NCBI RefSeq assembly: GCF_018294505.1
Contig: NC_057795.1
Coordinates: 228,636,643-228,700,642 of the forward strand
Length of the DNA stretch: 64,000 nt
Direction of reading: 5' to 3'
DNA from: Triticum aestivum
Lineage: Eukaryota > Streptophyta > Magnoliopsida > Poales > Poaceae
Both the position numbers and the translations under genes were made by a program. Below, in pieces: positions 11,961-22,862 of this stretch. A model generated the notes under the pieces. That model was not told where the DNA came from. It ran no database searches and saw nothing but the letters and a program-made list of their open reading frames with translations. How positions within the stretch are numbered: the first letter of the stretch is position 1; each line of letters starts with the position of its first letter.

Positions 11961-12119
11961 GAATAGGAGCAACTTTTTTTATGTAGATATGTGTTACAAA
12001 TTTGTTGCCGTTTGAGAGTAGTTTTAAAAATGGCAAACACGTTGTTGTTTTTGCCTCTCTTTTTTGCAACATTCCGACTGTGTATTAACGTTGTGTTTGC
12101 CATTTCTTATCTGAGCTAT

Positions 12120-13300
12120 GCTAGGAGGAGCTTGTGAACTTCTTGCAACAAACCTTCTAATATTTTTTTTCTGTTCTTATATTTCTTATCTGAAACACAT
12201 TCTGTGTAGTAGTTGAACTTCCCGATGTTTTCACCTTGAACTTCTGTCACGTATTTTTGTTCAACCTCTCTCACAAGAATTTTTGAAATTTCTTGGGCCG
12301 AGCACTTGAACTTCTAGCAAAAAAAACTTTCAGCCTTTGCTTTTTCATTTTTTAATACAAAATGCACACCGTGTAGTACGTGAATTTCTAGCAGCTATCA
12401 ATCTGAACTTTAGTGTTTAATCTTCTTTTGTGTATTTTTAAAAATGTGAAGATTGAAATTTTGTTAGAAACATCGAACTTCTTCATTACTTCAAATTGAA
12501 CTTACTGGTTTTATTCTTTAATAACTAGAAAAATTTGATTTTTCAAATAAATATCAAACTGCTCCGCTTTTTCGAATTCAACTTCTTGGTTTATTCTCTA
12601 GTAACGAGAAAACCTATGCATTTTACATACATTGAACTACTCCGTTTTTTAAAGTTGAACTTCTTGTTTTTTAGTATTGGAAAAAAATACCAAAATGGCA
12701 TTATTTTTTTGTTTTGTTTTTTGAGCTTCTAAATCCAAGGTTTTAATATACTTTGAACTTCTATGTTATTTTAATTTAAACTTCACATATTTTATTTGTT
12801 GAGTAAAGAATTGTGTTTGATTTTAAAATAAACATCAAATTTGACTTTTTTTCAATTTTGAACTTCATGGTTGATTCTTTAATAATGACGGATATTTTAG
12901 TTTTTTTAATGGTAAAATCCTAGATTTTTTCATAAACATCGAATCACTTCGTTTTTTTAGTTTAAACTTCTAGTTTTTGGAAAAACAGAATAATTCTTTT
13001 CTTAAATCCTTTTTTTTGTTTAATTTAATTTGAACTTCCTCATTTTATTCTTTAGTAACGAGAAAAAAATCTGAGTTCTTTATAAACATTGCACTTCTCT
13101 GTTTTTCTAATTTGAACTTAGATTTTTATTTCGAATGAAGTGTTGTTTTTCATTTTAATAAAACTTCGAACTTCCCTGTAATTTAATTTGAACTTCTTAG
13201 TTTTATTCCTAAAATAATACGGTTTTTAAATAAGCATAAAGCATTTTTTAATTGAACTTCACACTTCTATTTCTTCTAGAAACAGAAAGAATTTTGGGTT
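12120..13300. repeat. AT-rich TTGAACTTC-word region
   Basis: The words TTGAACTTC, TTTGAACTTC and CGAACTTC recur every 40-90 bases in an AT-rich background with T-runs. No protein is encoded. Confidence 0.5.
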
Positions 13301-13469
13301 TTCGTAGACACAGATGGATTGGTATATTTGCATTGGTATCTTGTTAAATCGACATAAATGCACTCATTTTTTCTAGGAATGAGAAAAACAATGCACACAT
13401 GCATTTTGCACGAGCACGCTACCAGACAAACAAATACCCACTAATTTTGAGTGTGAAGAAGAATGAGAA

Positions 13470-14400
13470 GTGATCAAGTTCCTGTCCGTGTAATCTCAAC
13501 CTTTGAACTTTTCTTCAGCTTCACGGTTGTGCTATAAGAACAGAAAGGCGACAACGTGCAAATATCCACAAGAAGAAATGGTTGCAGTGTCTCTGTCTCC
13601 ACGGAATGCCTCCTAGAAAAAATTCCTCCATGGTCCAAACACTGATGCATCTGAAGTTCAGGAGAGAGCAAAGGAGTTGTGTTCACTTCAGCTTGTTGCA
13701 GCCACATGTATGGGTAGAAGGCGTACCTGCACGACCGGCACATGGAGCTCAATGACGGTGTGTCTGCTGGAGGACGCGCTGGAGTGGGACTACCGAGGGT
13801 GGGCAGTCGGGCGTTGTACCTGCAGGTAGCCTCATCCACCGGCATGCGGGACAACGACCAGATGAAGCAAGGGGAGACAAGGCGGCGAGCGGAGGGAAGT
13901 GTGGGTCGCTGAGGAATGGTGTATCTGACATCGGGGCGCGTGGGGGAGCCCCTGCATCCGTCTGGATCTGGCCATGGATCCAGGCTCATGGAGGAACGAG
14001 GCACCGCGATCGGTGTGCAGAGGCGGGATCCAACGACGGCTGGAGGCGGGAGCTCGCGGACGAGCGCTGATGGGAAGAGGTGGCGCAGGGGCTAGGCCGC
14101 AGGCGGCGGAGCTCGTGACTGGGGGCAGCGGCTCTGGTGGCCGGTAGCGCGGGGGGTAGGGGTGGGTGCCGCGGCTCCGGTGGCAGGAGGTGCATCGGGG
14201 TCGGGGGTGGCGGTGGGGGTGGCGCGCTGGGGCCAAGGAGCCGGCGGCGGGAGGCGCGCCAGAGTCAGGGGGCGGCTGGGGGAGGTGGTCGGGGGATATG
14301 GAAAGAGGTGATGCGGTGCGGGAGGAGGGGTGGGGTGGGAATGGGCAGGTCGGTTTTCTCTTTTTTGCATTTTTGGGAGTTCGGGAGGGCCCGACTGAGC
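13470..14400 (-). other. G-rich right end of TIR element 1 with leftward TATA box
   Basis: The plus strand is strongly G-biased. On the minus strand CCTATATAGGGC (TATA-like, 14401-14410) lies just inside the right TIR and is followed by an ATG at 14370 opening a 92-codon Pro/Ala-rich frame. A 176-codon frame at 13474-14004 is also open. The composition looks like a GC-rich grass first exon, but neither frame has a recognised domain, so these may only be by-products of base composition. Confidence 0.35.
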
Positions 14401-14487
14401 CCTATATAGGTGCGTCGTGTGATCAGAATATTATTCTGATACTATGATTAGAATAGTGCTACTATCTCTCTCTCTATATATACAACC

Positions 14488-17072
14488 GGTCTATTATGCT
14501 AATATTAGCAGAATAGTTATTATGCTAACACTTCCGTACTTCACTCTCAACGCGAGGGCACTGCACTTTCAGTAACAAAGGTACTGCAATACAGAGACTA
14601 GTGAACTTCGTGTAAGAAAAAACTGCACGTTTTTTTGTACTATTTTCGCTCTAGTTTTTAACCATTTATAGGAACGACGTGTGTAATATACCATTGAGAA
14701 GCTATGGTTTAGGTGCAACTTCGCCATGTTGAACACTTTTTGAGATTCATCATAGTTTAAGAGCAGTTTCGATAATTTGCGGCTCAGGACAAATGTTAGC
14801 GAGCGTTTTGTCGCGTTTTCTTCGAAACAGCTCGTCGGAATTAATCAAATTATATACCGTTGAAAAGATATCGTCGAGGCACATCTCTTTCATACCTATC
14901 ATTTTTTGTATTTCGTTACGGTTTAAGAGCAGTTTCAAATTTACTAACCTTGAATTGTGTTTTTCATTTTTTTTGAAATTTTTAGTACTGTTTTCGCTCC
15001 AGTTTTTCAACCGTTTGTCGAAACGAGGCATGTGATATGCCATTGGAAATCTACGTACAAGGCGCAACTTCCATAGGTCCAAATGTTTTTGAGATTACTT
15101 ACGGTTTTATGTTAATTTTGAAAATCGTGCGGCTGGCGACGAGTGGCAGCGGCCGTTTTTTACTAATTTTTTACAAAGCGCTGATCTAAATGATTCAAAT
15201 TAAACGTCGTTGGAAATATATCGATGAGGCGCAATTTTTTTATGTAGAACACACTCTCTAATTCCTTACGGTTTAAGAGCAATTTTGAATTTACCGAAAT
15301 GCGGACACTCTGTCTTTCACGACACCAAAAACCACAAGTGAACCGCATTGGATAGAAAAATGCACTGCTTCAGACTTAAAACCGCACTCCATCAGATGAA
15401 CAAGCAGACTTCATAATTTCTTTCCTCATTTTTCGAACATTGTTTATGAAACATGAAACACCTTGTGGGATGAGTGAAGTGCACATCAAAGTTAAAGTGA
15501 ACAACAACACAAATCGAAGTGGGTTGTGTGGCTTTTTGTCATTTGCAAACTACTTTTTAATAAATGCGTTCAAACTGAATTACCGAGGCTAGTGTACTGG
15601 TTTTTTCCAAAACGCCTTTTTTAATTTTGCATGGTTGAGATTAGTGAACTGCACTATTAGTGAACATGAACGAAAGTGATCCTCAGAGCCAATCAAAGTG
15701 AACCGTAGTTTTTTGACATTACTTTCCTCGTGTGTTCTGCACTGCAAGAGACGAAAGTAACAAACCACACTGACGGAAGTGGTAAACTTCATACTTTTTC
15801 CCGACATTTTTTTACAAACAAAGGTACATAATGAACTTCTATTCATGTTCAACAAGCAAACAAAAATCACACAATTTTAGAAACAAAATGAAGTACAGTA
15901 AATTCCCAAGAGATCTCGATGGAGCACAGGTTCACTACATAGGAGGTTCGGGGCGCACATGATCCTACATCCGGCTGGAGGTTGCACGTCTATCCCTGAC
16001 GAACTGCAACCGCACGCAAAAATGCCCAAGGCTGCAAGTGCTTGAGGACTAAACCGCATCACGGGCGCCTTCGAGCTGCACTATCACGGTCGCCGAACTA
16101 CAAGCACAAAAATAGGAAGGAGGGGGAGGAAGGGGGGAGCAAGCGGTTTCTCATCTGCATCAGGTGAATGAAACTAAAAAAATTAGAAAGAGAACCAACC
16201 GGTTGATGAACTTCATGTCCACGGCCACCGAATCGCAGTGGACGCACAAGATAGTTGCATAACCATCAGCCATGAACCATTTTTAGAGTATAAATTTTGC
16301 AACAAAAATTAACAAAAAACTCAATGGCTGAGCCGAAGAGGAAGCCTTGTGCCACCGGACAACACGCTCACCATTGGACTGAACATCCAGTCGCACCGCA
16401 CTAAAACTACAGTGTTGTGTCCAAATCTGAAAAGCAAAAAAAAAAGAGGGGGGAGAGGACGCTCGAGGCCGGTGGATGCGGCGGGCGGACGACCCTCAGC
16501 GGACGGGCGGCCATGGTCGAAGGCGGTGGGGCGAGGGTGGATCCGGTGGTGGCCGGGTTGGGGCCGAAGTTGTTGCGGTGGGGAGGGTGCGGCGACACGC
16601 TGCAGTGACCAGGGATGGAATGGAGGTGGTGGAGGAACAGGGAGGGGAGACTCGCCGGCAGGAGGACGGGACGGAGAGGACGCCCCCGGGACGGCGATGC
16701 GCGGATCCAATGCGGGGCAACTCTGGGAGGATGGTCACAGAGCCGATCTGGTGTAGAAGAGGAGGAGGGATGACATAGAAGGTGGTGCGGGGGCGGGGTT
16801 GGTACAGGGGGCGCATGAGGAGGCGGCATGGGTCCAGTAGGTGGCCAGTGGCAGAGGGCCGCACCATGGGAGGTGGAGCTGGTCGGGGTGGTTGGGAGGA
16901 AGAAGGAGGTGGATCGGGGTAGGTGGGGCACATGAGGGGAAGTGGTTGGTGGGGTGACTTTTTTCTTGTTTGTTTTTCCGGTTCGGTTCGGTTTTGGTTG
17001 GGGTTTGGACTTCCGTGTCTCGCAGCCCGAAACTGTTAGTAGAATAAGCCTACGTGTCATTAGAATAAGGTC
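14488..17072. mobile_element. TIR element 2, unclassified DNA transposon-like
   Basis: Weak inverted repeats at about 14488-14532 and 17032-17072 share TTATT(A/C)T(G/A)CTAACA. The left flank is (CT)n-TATATATA and the right flank TATATATATAGG. The layout is that of element 1: an AT-rich left with motif relics near 14665, 14835, 15015 and 15190, a middle rich in GTGAAC(T/C)GCAC words, and a G-rich right end (about 16450-16950). No transposase was recognised. The exact ends are uncertain. Confidence 0.45.
16407..17060 (-). other. Pro-rich 217-codon open frame in the G-rich end of TIR element 2
   Basis: It is open from a true ATG at 17060, close to the right terminus, and rich in Pro, Ser, His and Thr with no domain. 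The opposite strand is also open for more than 130 codons, which points to GC composition rather than coding. It is recorded because element 1 has a similarly placed leftward frame. Confidence 0.2.
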
Positions 17073-17109
17073 TTAAAGGGTCTATGTATATATATAGGAG
17101 TAGGATTTT

Positions 17110-17472
17110 CTACAATAGCTTGCCACAGAACTAGTTAAGGTTTTCGACGGTGTAAAAGTTCTCAAAAATCCTAAAAAAATACTAAACCAACACACCTATA
17201 ATATAACATGATCCAACAGAGGGATTGAAAAAATATGACTGCATGTGTCCTAGACAAAAAAAACAAAATTTTCAATATATATTGATCCTGAAGTGAGCTG
17301 ATATGCTTGTTTTTTTCGCTGAGGACACATAGATGCATATTTTCATAATCACACCGTTGGATCATCTTATTATATTAGAGTGAGGCTCCCCTAATTATTT
17401 CATATTTTTTACTCACTTTAAAACGTTAAATGTTTAGCAAGCCTTAACTAGTTCTATGGCAAGCTATGATAG
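17110..17472. mobile_element. MITE-like inverted-repeat unit, 363 bp
   Basis: Arms at 17110-17140 and 17442-17472 match at 28 of 31 positions by eye and carry ATAGCTTGCCA and AGAACTAGTTAAGG. The interior is AT-rich and non-coding. It lies between TIR elements 2 and 3. No clear target duplication is visible, so the superfamily is open. Confidence 0.6.
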
Positions 17473-17529
17473 ACATAGTTTTACATCCCAACTATTCTGC
17501 AACCCATTCCTGAATAAGCTATTCAGGAA

Positions 17530-18500
17530 CCCTCCCTAACTGTGTGACAACAGACAGCTAACTATGCGACCTATACTAGTTAACTGTCGGACAGACTTTT
17601 TCTGACACTATTTTTCGCTTTGTTTTTTGGTCATAGTTATTGAACCGTTTATCGGAATGATGCAAATGGTATACCGTTGGATAGTTATTGAAAATGAGCA
17701 AAAAAAAACTCATGTTGATCATTTTTTGAAAATCGATTCGTTTTTTAAATAAAATTCAAAAAACTAGAAATCCATCAAACAAGTTTTCGATGTTTTTTGT
17801 GAAAGAAATTTTCAAACCATTTGTCGGAATGTTGTGTATACTATACCGTTGGAAAGATATGGATTAGCCCGAACTTTGGTATATAGAACTCATTTTCAGA
17901 TTCGCTACGGTTTAAGAGCAGTTTTCAAAAAACTAACATCATTTTCGTCATTTTTTGCCCGAACTGCTACAGTACATGCTAACCGCCCGACCGGAATAGC
18001 TAACTGACATATGATGATCAAGCTAACTACGGGTACTGAAGAGACTTTTTTTTTGTTTTTTCCTGGTTTTTTCCGGATCAAGCTAACTGCCGGTATTGAA
18101 ATACTAACTGTCGGGGATTGTGGCAATTAACAACAAGTTAACTGTCGGACTAAAGGTACTAATTTTTTCTTTTACATTTTGTCCCGTGTCGAGCTAACTG
18201 ACGAACTCCCTAACTGCTTGACTAAAATAGCTAACTACCCTATCCTGAGCAAGGTAATTGCCAGACTGAACAAACTATTTTTTTTCTTTTGTTTGTTTTT
18301 TCTGGGTCAAGTTAACTGCCGGACTGAAATAGCTAACTGCCGGGATTGCGGCAGTTAAATCGGTGTTAACTATCAGGACTGCAGATACTAATTTATTTTC
18401 TTTTGTTATTTTTTGCCGGGGTCACGCTAACTGTCATGAATGTCGAGGTTAACTACCATGTCGGCCGATATTAACTGCCACTATGGACGTTTTCCCCCAT
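17530..18500. repeat. GCTAACTGCCGG-word region
   Basis: Variants of (C/T)TAACTG(C/T)CGGAC occur roughly eighteen times by eye in about 950 bases, often in pairs ~20 bases apart and separated by T-runs. Two relics of the longer TCGGAATG..TACCGTTGGA motif lie near 17655 and 17826. More AACTG words follow after the first Gypsy insertion (23400-23480). No gene was seen. Confidence 0.55.
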
Positions 18501-18876
18501 ATTTGTTAACTTCTTGGGGAAAGTTTTTCATAGTTCATTGTCGCTAACTCACAGAAAGAACTACTTAATCTCAAAATGTTTGTCTTAGTACAGATAACTA
18601 CACATAACAGTAAATGCCACGACCATCCAAAAATGGGAGCTACTTCTTTTTCCTAGAACGAGCTAACTCTGGCCGCATCCGGTACCAACTGTTCTTTGAC
18701 GAACATGCGGAACCACCGGTGCGCTCCCCTGTAACTTTTTGCAAAGGAGTTAGCTTGGAGAGGGCTGACCCTGGAGGGGCGGTGCTAGTGGAGCATCAGG
18801 TCATTGGAGGATGGCACCGGAGGCAAGGGTGGAGGTGGCTGGCGATTGGGAGCATGAGGTCTCCGTCAGTGATGAC
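18501..18876. other. TIR element 3 interior, GC-rich stretch before Gypsy copy 1
   Basis: The composition shifts from AT-rich to GC-rich. GGCACCGGAGGCAAGGGTGGAGG near 18812 resembles GGCACTGGAGGCAAGGGTGGAGG near 33427, so the two may be related parts of the same host element. No recognised product. Confidence 0.35.
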
Positions 18877-19347
18877 TGTCGGTGTCAAAACCAGTGCATC
18901 TCGGGTAGGGGGTCCCGAACTGTGCGTCTAGGCGGATGGTAACAGGAGACAAGGGACACGATGTTTTACCCAGGTTCAGGCCCTCTTGATGGAGGTAAAA
19001 CCCTACGTCCTGCTTGATTAATATTGATGATGTGTGTTACAAGAGTAGATCTACCAAGAGATCAAGGAGGCTAAACCCTAGAAGCTAGCCTATGGTATGA
19101 TTGTTGTTCGTCCTACGAACTAAAGCCATCCGATTTATATAGACACCGGAGAGGGCTAGGGTTACACAGAGTCGGTTACAATGGTAGGAGATCTACATAT
19201 CCGTATCGCCAAGCTTGCCTTCCACGCCAAGGAAAGTCCCATCCGGACACGGGACGAAGTCTTGAATCTTGTATCTTCATCGTCTTGGAGTCCGGCCGAT
19301 GATGATAGTTCGGCTATCCGGACACCCCCTAGTCCAGGACTCCCTTA
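18877..19347 (-). repeat. 3' LTR of Gypsy copy 1
   Basis: It starts TGTCGGTGTCAAAACC and ends GGACTCCCTTA (the usual end is TCA), 471 bases. It shares the GGCGGATGGTAACA and CGTCCTGCTTGATTAATATT variants with its partner, unlike copies 2 and 3. Confidence 0.85.
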
Positions 19348-19781
19348 GTAGCCCCTGAACCAGGCTTCAATGACGACGAGTCCGGCGCGCATATTGTCTT
19401 CGGCATTGCAAGACGGGTTCCTCCTCCGAATAATTTATAGAAGATTGTGAACACCAGGATAGTGTCCGGCTCTGCAAAATAAATTCCACGTACCACCATA
19501 GAGAGAATAATATTCACACAAGTTCAACCTGCTGACGTATTTGGTGGCGTGACGTCACACCACTACCAAGCCTTTACTTGAATCGTTTTTATTGTACCAC
19601 CTCAGCGCGTTTAGCAAAGCGGTTTCCCTGGCACGTCTTGTCGAAGCAGAGATCGTGTTCCCCTTATTCCGGGATTCCCATTAATACGGACGTGGGTAAC
19701 CCAACCGCGCCCGTTGTCGCGCCTCCTCCATCGTAGGCGGGTTCCAAACGGTCACGGGGACGGCTCTTGGTATTCTCCCTC

Positions 19782-19789
19782 TTTATAAT
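19782..19789 (+). promoter_or_regulatory. TATA box of antisense gene, Gypsy copy 1
   Basis: TTTATAAT lies about 105 bases upstream of the accessory-gene ATG, at the same relative place as in copies 2 (25917-25927) and 3 (34631-34640). Confidence 0.5.
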
Positions 19790-19893
19790 GAGACCAAGGC
19801 CCATTCTTTTTCTTCAATCCTCAATCGAATCCGCCTCTCGCCCCAAGTTCCAACACCCAGGGCTCCAGATTCGGGTACTTTCGACCTTCGACA

Positions 19894-21507
19894 ATGTCCG
19901 GCTCCGACCTACGAGGCCAGTGGATGCCCTCTTCCGTCACGGAAGAGGACGTGCTAAAGCTGAGAGACGCCAGGTACTTAACCTACGAGATTTCGCATAG
20001 GTTGCCTGCCCGAGGGCAAGTTATTCCTACTCCCAAGCCCGGCGAGAGCGTCGTGTTCGTGTCTCACCTTCGTCGGGGTTTAGGCTTCCCGATGGATCCC
20101 TTCGTGAGAGGGCTCATGTTTTACTATGGGCTGGAATTCCATGACTTGGCTCCGAAGTCCATCCTCCACATCTCATCATTCATTGTCATCTGCGAATCCT
20201 TCCTCCGCACTACCCCTCACTTCAGCTTGTGGCTCAAAACCTTCAATGTGGAGCCGAAGATGATTGAGGGGCGTCAGGCAGAGTGCGGCGAGGCGGTTAT
20301 AAGCAAGAGGGACGATGGTCCATGGCCCGAGGGCTCTTTTCAGGAGGAGCTCGGCTTGTGGCAACAGGAGTGGTTCTATATCACCGCTCCCAGGGGCAGC
20401 AGGCAGAGGCCGCTGCCCATCTTCCGCTCGGGCCCTCCATAATGGCTGACGTCATGGGTCAACAAGGGGCTTAACTAGGGGCCGTCCAAAGACGTACCCC
20501 TGTTGCAGGACCGGATTCGAGGCCTCCAAGAAAGGGAGATTAATCTGGTCGTAGTGGCACAGGTTATGCTGATTCGACGCCTTCTGCCCTGCAAACGTCG
20601 CCCCCTCCGCCTGTGGGAATTTAATCCGGAGGGGCCACGAGCGCTCCAACACTTCATGGGTTTGACACCCGCGGAGATGTACAAACTGTTCTTCGGATCG
20701 CAAGAGATGCGTCCGGACTTGACCGAGGACGCTGGCCTAAGCTGCAATCGCCCGGATACTCAAGTAAGTAGCCCTGTGTCCGGACATATTGTCCATTTAT
20801 TTATCATGGGTTTGCTGTTTAACCAGCTATCCCTTGGACAGGAGTGGATAGTGCAAGCAAAACTGATACGGTGTCCGGCCCCCCTCCCTGAGACCACGCC
20901 GGATCCCATGTTAGCCAAAATGTTGGAGGTTGTGCCTTCAGAGGAGGGCGAAGGGGGGCACAGGGAAACTACCACCTCTGCCAAGGAGGCTTTCAGTAAG
21001 GGGGGAATCGAGAGTCCCTCCTTCCAGGGGGAGAAGAGGTCCGCTTCCGAAGACCCGGAGGCCAAGGCCTCAAAGCGGGGAAAGAAATCTGCACCAAAAG
21101 GTCCTGTGCCGGGAAGAGCCCCGGCCGCACTGTCTCCTCAGAGGAATTAGCCCTCCAGCGAGCCGTAAGTAAAAGGGGGGATTTTGTAATAGGGGACACC
21201 CCTGCTTTATTTCTAAGGGTAACCAAAGTTTTCACCTTGTAGTTCGGATCTCAGCCCATCTCAGCAGAGCTCATCTTCGGGGGACCTTCGTCCGGAGATG
21301 ATAGAGAGTGAAACGCCTCCATCTGCCGCCCCGTCGAGCGGGGATGACAACCCTGAGGTGTCGTCACGGAGGGTCTCCCCGAGTCCGGCGGGGCCGGGGA
21401 GTTCGGCACCCATTGGAGTACGGCCGGTGGAGCTGCAAGATTTGCTCAAGAGGGCGTCTATCTCAGAAGATCACCGCACATTAATGAGTACGGTGATTGA
21501 AAGGATC
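19894..21507 (+). pseudogene. Antisense accessory gene (Transposase_28-type), truncated, Gypsy copy 1
   Basis: The gene starts MSGSDLRGQW and contains the block LGFPMDPFVRGLMFYYG and the motif PHFSLWLKTFNV, which I recognise as the Pfam putative gypsy-type transposon family (Transposase_28). Exon 1 is 19894-20763 but hits a stop at 20440-20442. Intron 1 runs from GTAAGT (20764) to CAG (20841). Exon 2 is 20842-21164 with an in-frame TAG near 21148. Exon 3 starts at 21243 and is cut by the internal deletion near 21507. It runs opposite to gag and its function is unknown. Confidence 0.7.
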
Positions 21508-22390
21508 CCGCTGTTCCTCATTATCGCTTCCTTTTGGTGTATCCACCATGTATACATCGTGAGTTGGGGTGGCTTTCCAGTGCCCGATAGGCGCTGGTTC
21601 TTGGTCGTCTCCGGCATCGTCGTCCATACCGTTGATGTCTTCGGAGTCGTAGTCTAGCATGTCGGTTAGATCGTCGACAGTGGCTACTAAGTGGGTGGTG
21701 GGTGGGCGTTGAATTTCTTCGTCGTCCGCTTCCCAACCGTCCTGGCCGCAGTCCGGCCAGGGCTCTCCTGATAACGAGAGATACTTTAGCGAACTCAAGA
21801 TGTCGCCGAAAGGTGAGTGTTGAAGGATGTCCGCAGCGGTGAACTCCATGATCGGCGCCCAACCGGATTCGATTGGAGGGGGCGCGGGAGGCTCGGAGTC
21901 CGGCGAGGAGTCCGGCACCTCGGAGTCACGGGCTTCATGAGGGACAAGATCAGTGTTCGGCTCTATCGCCGTAGAGGTTCTAGCCCCCGAGGCGGTGTCT
22001 AGCCATCCGTCCTCGATCTGCGCAGCCGGCTCTGAATTGAAGATCGGAGCAGGCTTGAGTGCGGCCTCCAGGATACTGTCCGGCTGCGGAGCTAAATCAT
22101 GCTCGTCGTGACAGTGTGGCATGCTCGGCTGTGGCTCGAATCCATCGAGGATCAAGTTCCCGCGGATGTCAGCCGTGAAGTTCAAACTTCCAATCTGACC
22201 TAACGGCTAGGGGCGTAGCTTTCGATCTGCTCCAGATGGCCAAGCGAATTGGCCCACAGTGCAAAGCCGCCGAATATGAAGAACTGTCCGGGGAGGAAGG
22301 TCTCACCCTGGACTGCATCGTTGTTGATGATCGAAGAAGCCATCGAGCCTATTGGTGACGACACAAAGGAACTCTCAATGAAAGCACCAA
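21508..22390 (-). pseudogene. 5' region and gag N-terminal remnant, Gypsy copy 1
   Basis: An acidic, Asp/Glu/Pro-rich minus-strand frame (21481-22185) matches 40900-41760 of copy 3 and 32140-32640 of copy 2. Shared blocks include YDIYMVDTPK-like and SLSGEPWPD-like segments. No structural domain is present. The leader between 22186 and the primer site is conserved in all copies. Confidence 0.55.
22373..22390 (-). promoter_or_regulatory. Primer binding site, Gypsy copy 1
   Basis: On the minus strand TGGTGCTTTCATTGAGAG follows the 5' LTR after one base (T). The same 18 bases occur next to the 5' LTRs of copies 2 and 3. I did not assign the tRNA. Confidence 0.7.
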
Positions 22391-22862
22391 TGTCGGTGTC
22401 AAAACCGGCGGATCTCGGGTAGCGGGTCCCAAACTGTGCGTCTAGGCGGATGGTAACATGACACAAGGGACACGATGTTTTACCCAGGTTCGGGCCCTCT
22501 TGATGGAGGTAAAACCCTACGTCCTGCTTGATTAATATTGATGATGTGTGTTACAAGAGTAGATCTACCACAAGATCAAGGAGGCTAAACCCTAGAAGCT
22601 AGCCTATGGTATGATTGTTGTTCGTCCTACGGACTAAAGCCATCCGGTTTATATAGACACCGGAGAGGGCTAGGGTTACACAGAGTCGGTTACAATGGTA
22701 GGAGATCTACATATCCGTATCGCCAAGCTTGCCTTCCATGCCAAGGAAAAGTCCCATCCGGACACGGGACGAAGTCTTCAATCTTGTATCTTCATAGTCT
22801 TGGAGTCCGGCTGATGATGATAGTTCGGCTATCCGGACACCCCCTAGTCCAGGACTCCCTCA
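22391..22862 (-). repeat. 5' LTR of Gypsy copy 1
   Basis: TGTCGGTGTCAAAACC to GGACTCCCTCA. It carries the minus-strand TATA region (TCTATATAAACC, about 22648-22660) expected of the promoter LTR. Confidence 0.85.

Larger units (their letters stand above)
10081..14458. mobile_element. TIR element 1, unclassified DNA transposon-like
   Basis: Terminal inverted repeats of 40 bases lie at 10081-10120 and 14419-14458, matching at 35 of 40 positions by eye and starting CACTATTCT. Each repeat contains a near-palindrome, ATCAGAATATTATTCTGAT. The left 3.3 kb is AT-rich and full of decayed TTGAACTTC words and of a longer motif TCGGAATG..GATATACC..TTGGAAAGCT. The right ~0.9 kb is G-rich on the plus strand. 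No transposase was recognised. CACTA-like ends are possible, but no 3-bp duplication is seen. Confidence 0.6.
18877..22862 (-). mobile_element. Tat-type Gypsy copy 1, internally deleted
   Basis: LTRs lie at 18877-19347 and 22391-22862, flanked by ATGAC (18872-18876) and ACGAC (22863-22867), a target duplication with one mismatch. The interior keeps the antisense accessory gene up to about 21507 and then jumps to the 5' untranslated/gag N-terminal region (21508-22390). The gag core, protease and anything between are gone. The primer site at 22373-22390 fixes the minus orientation. Confidence 0.85.

Noticed and set aside
16349..17060. Overlapping long open frames on both strands in GC-rich DNA
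   Set aside because: Both strands are open and low-complexity (Pro/Ser or Gly/Arg), with no domain; explained by base composition.
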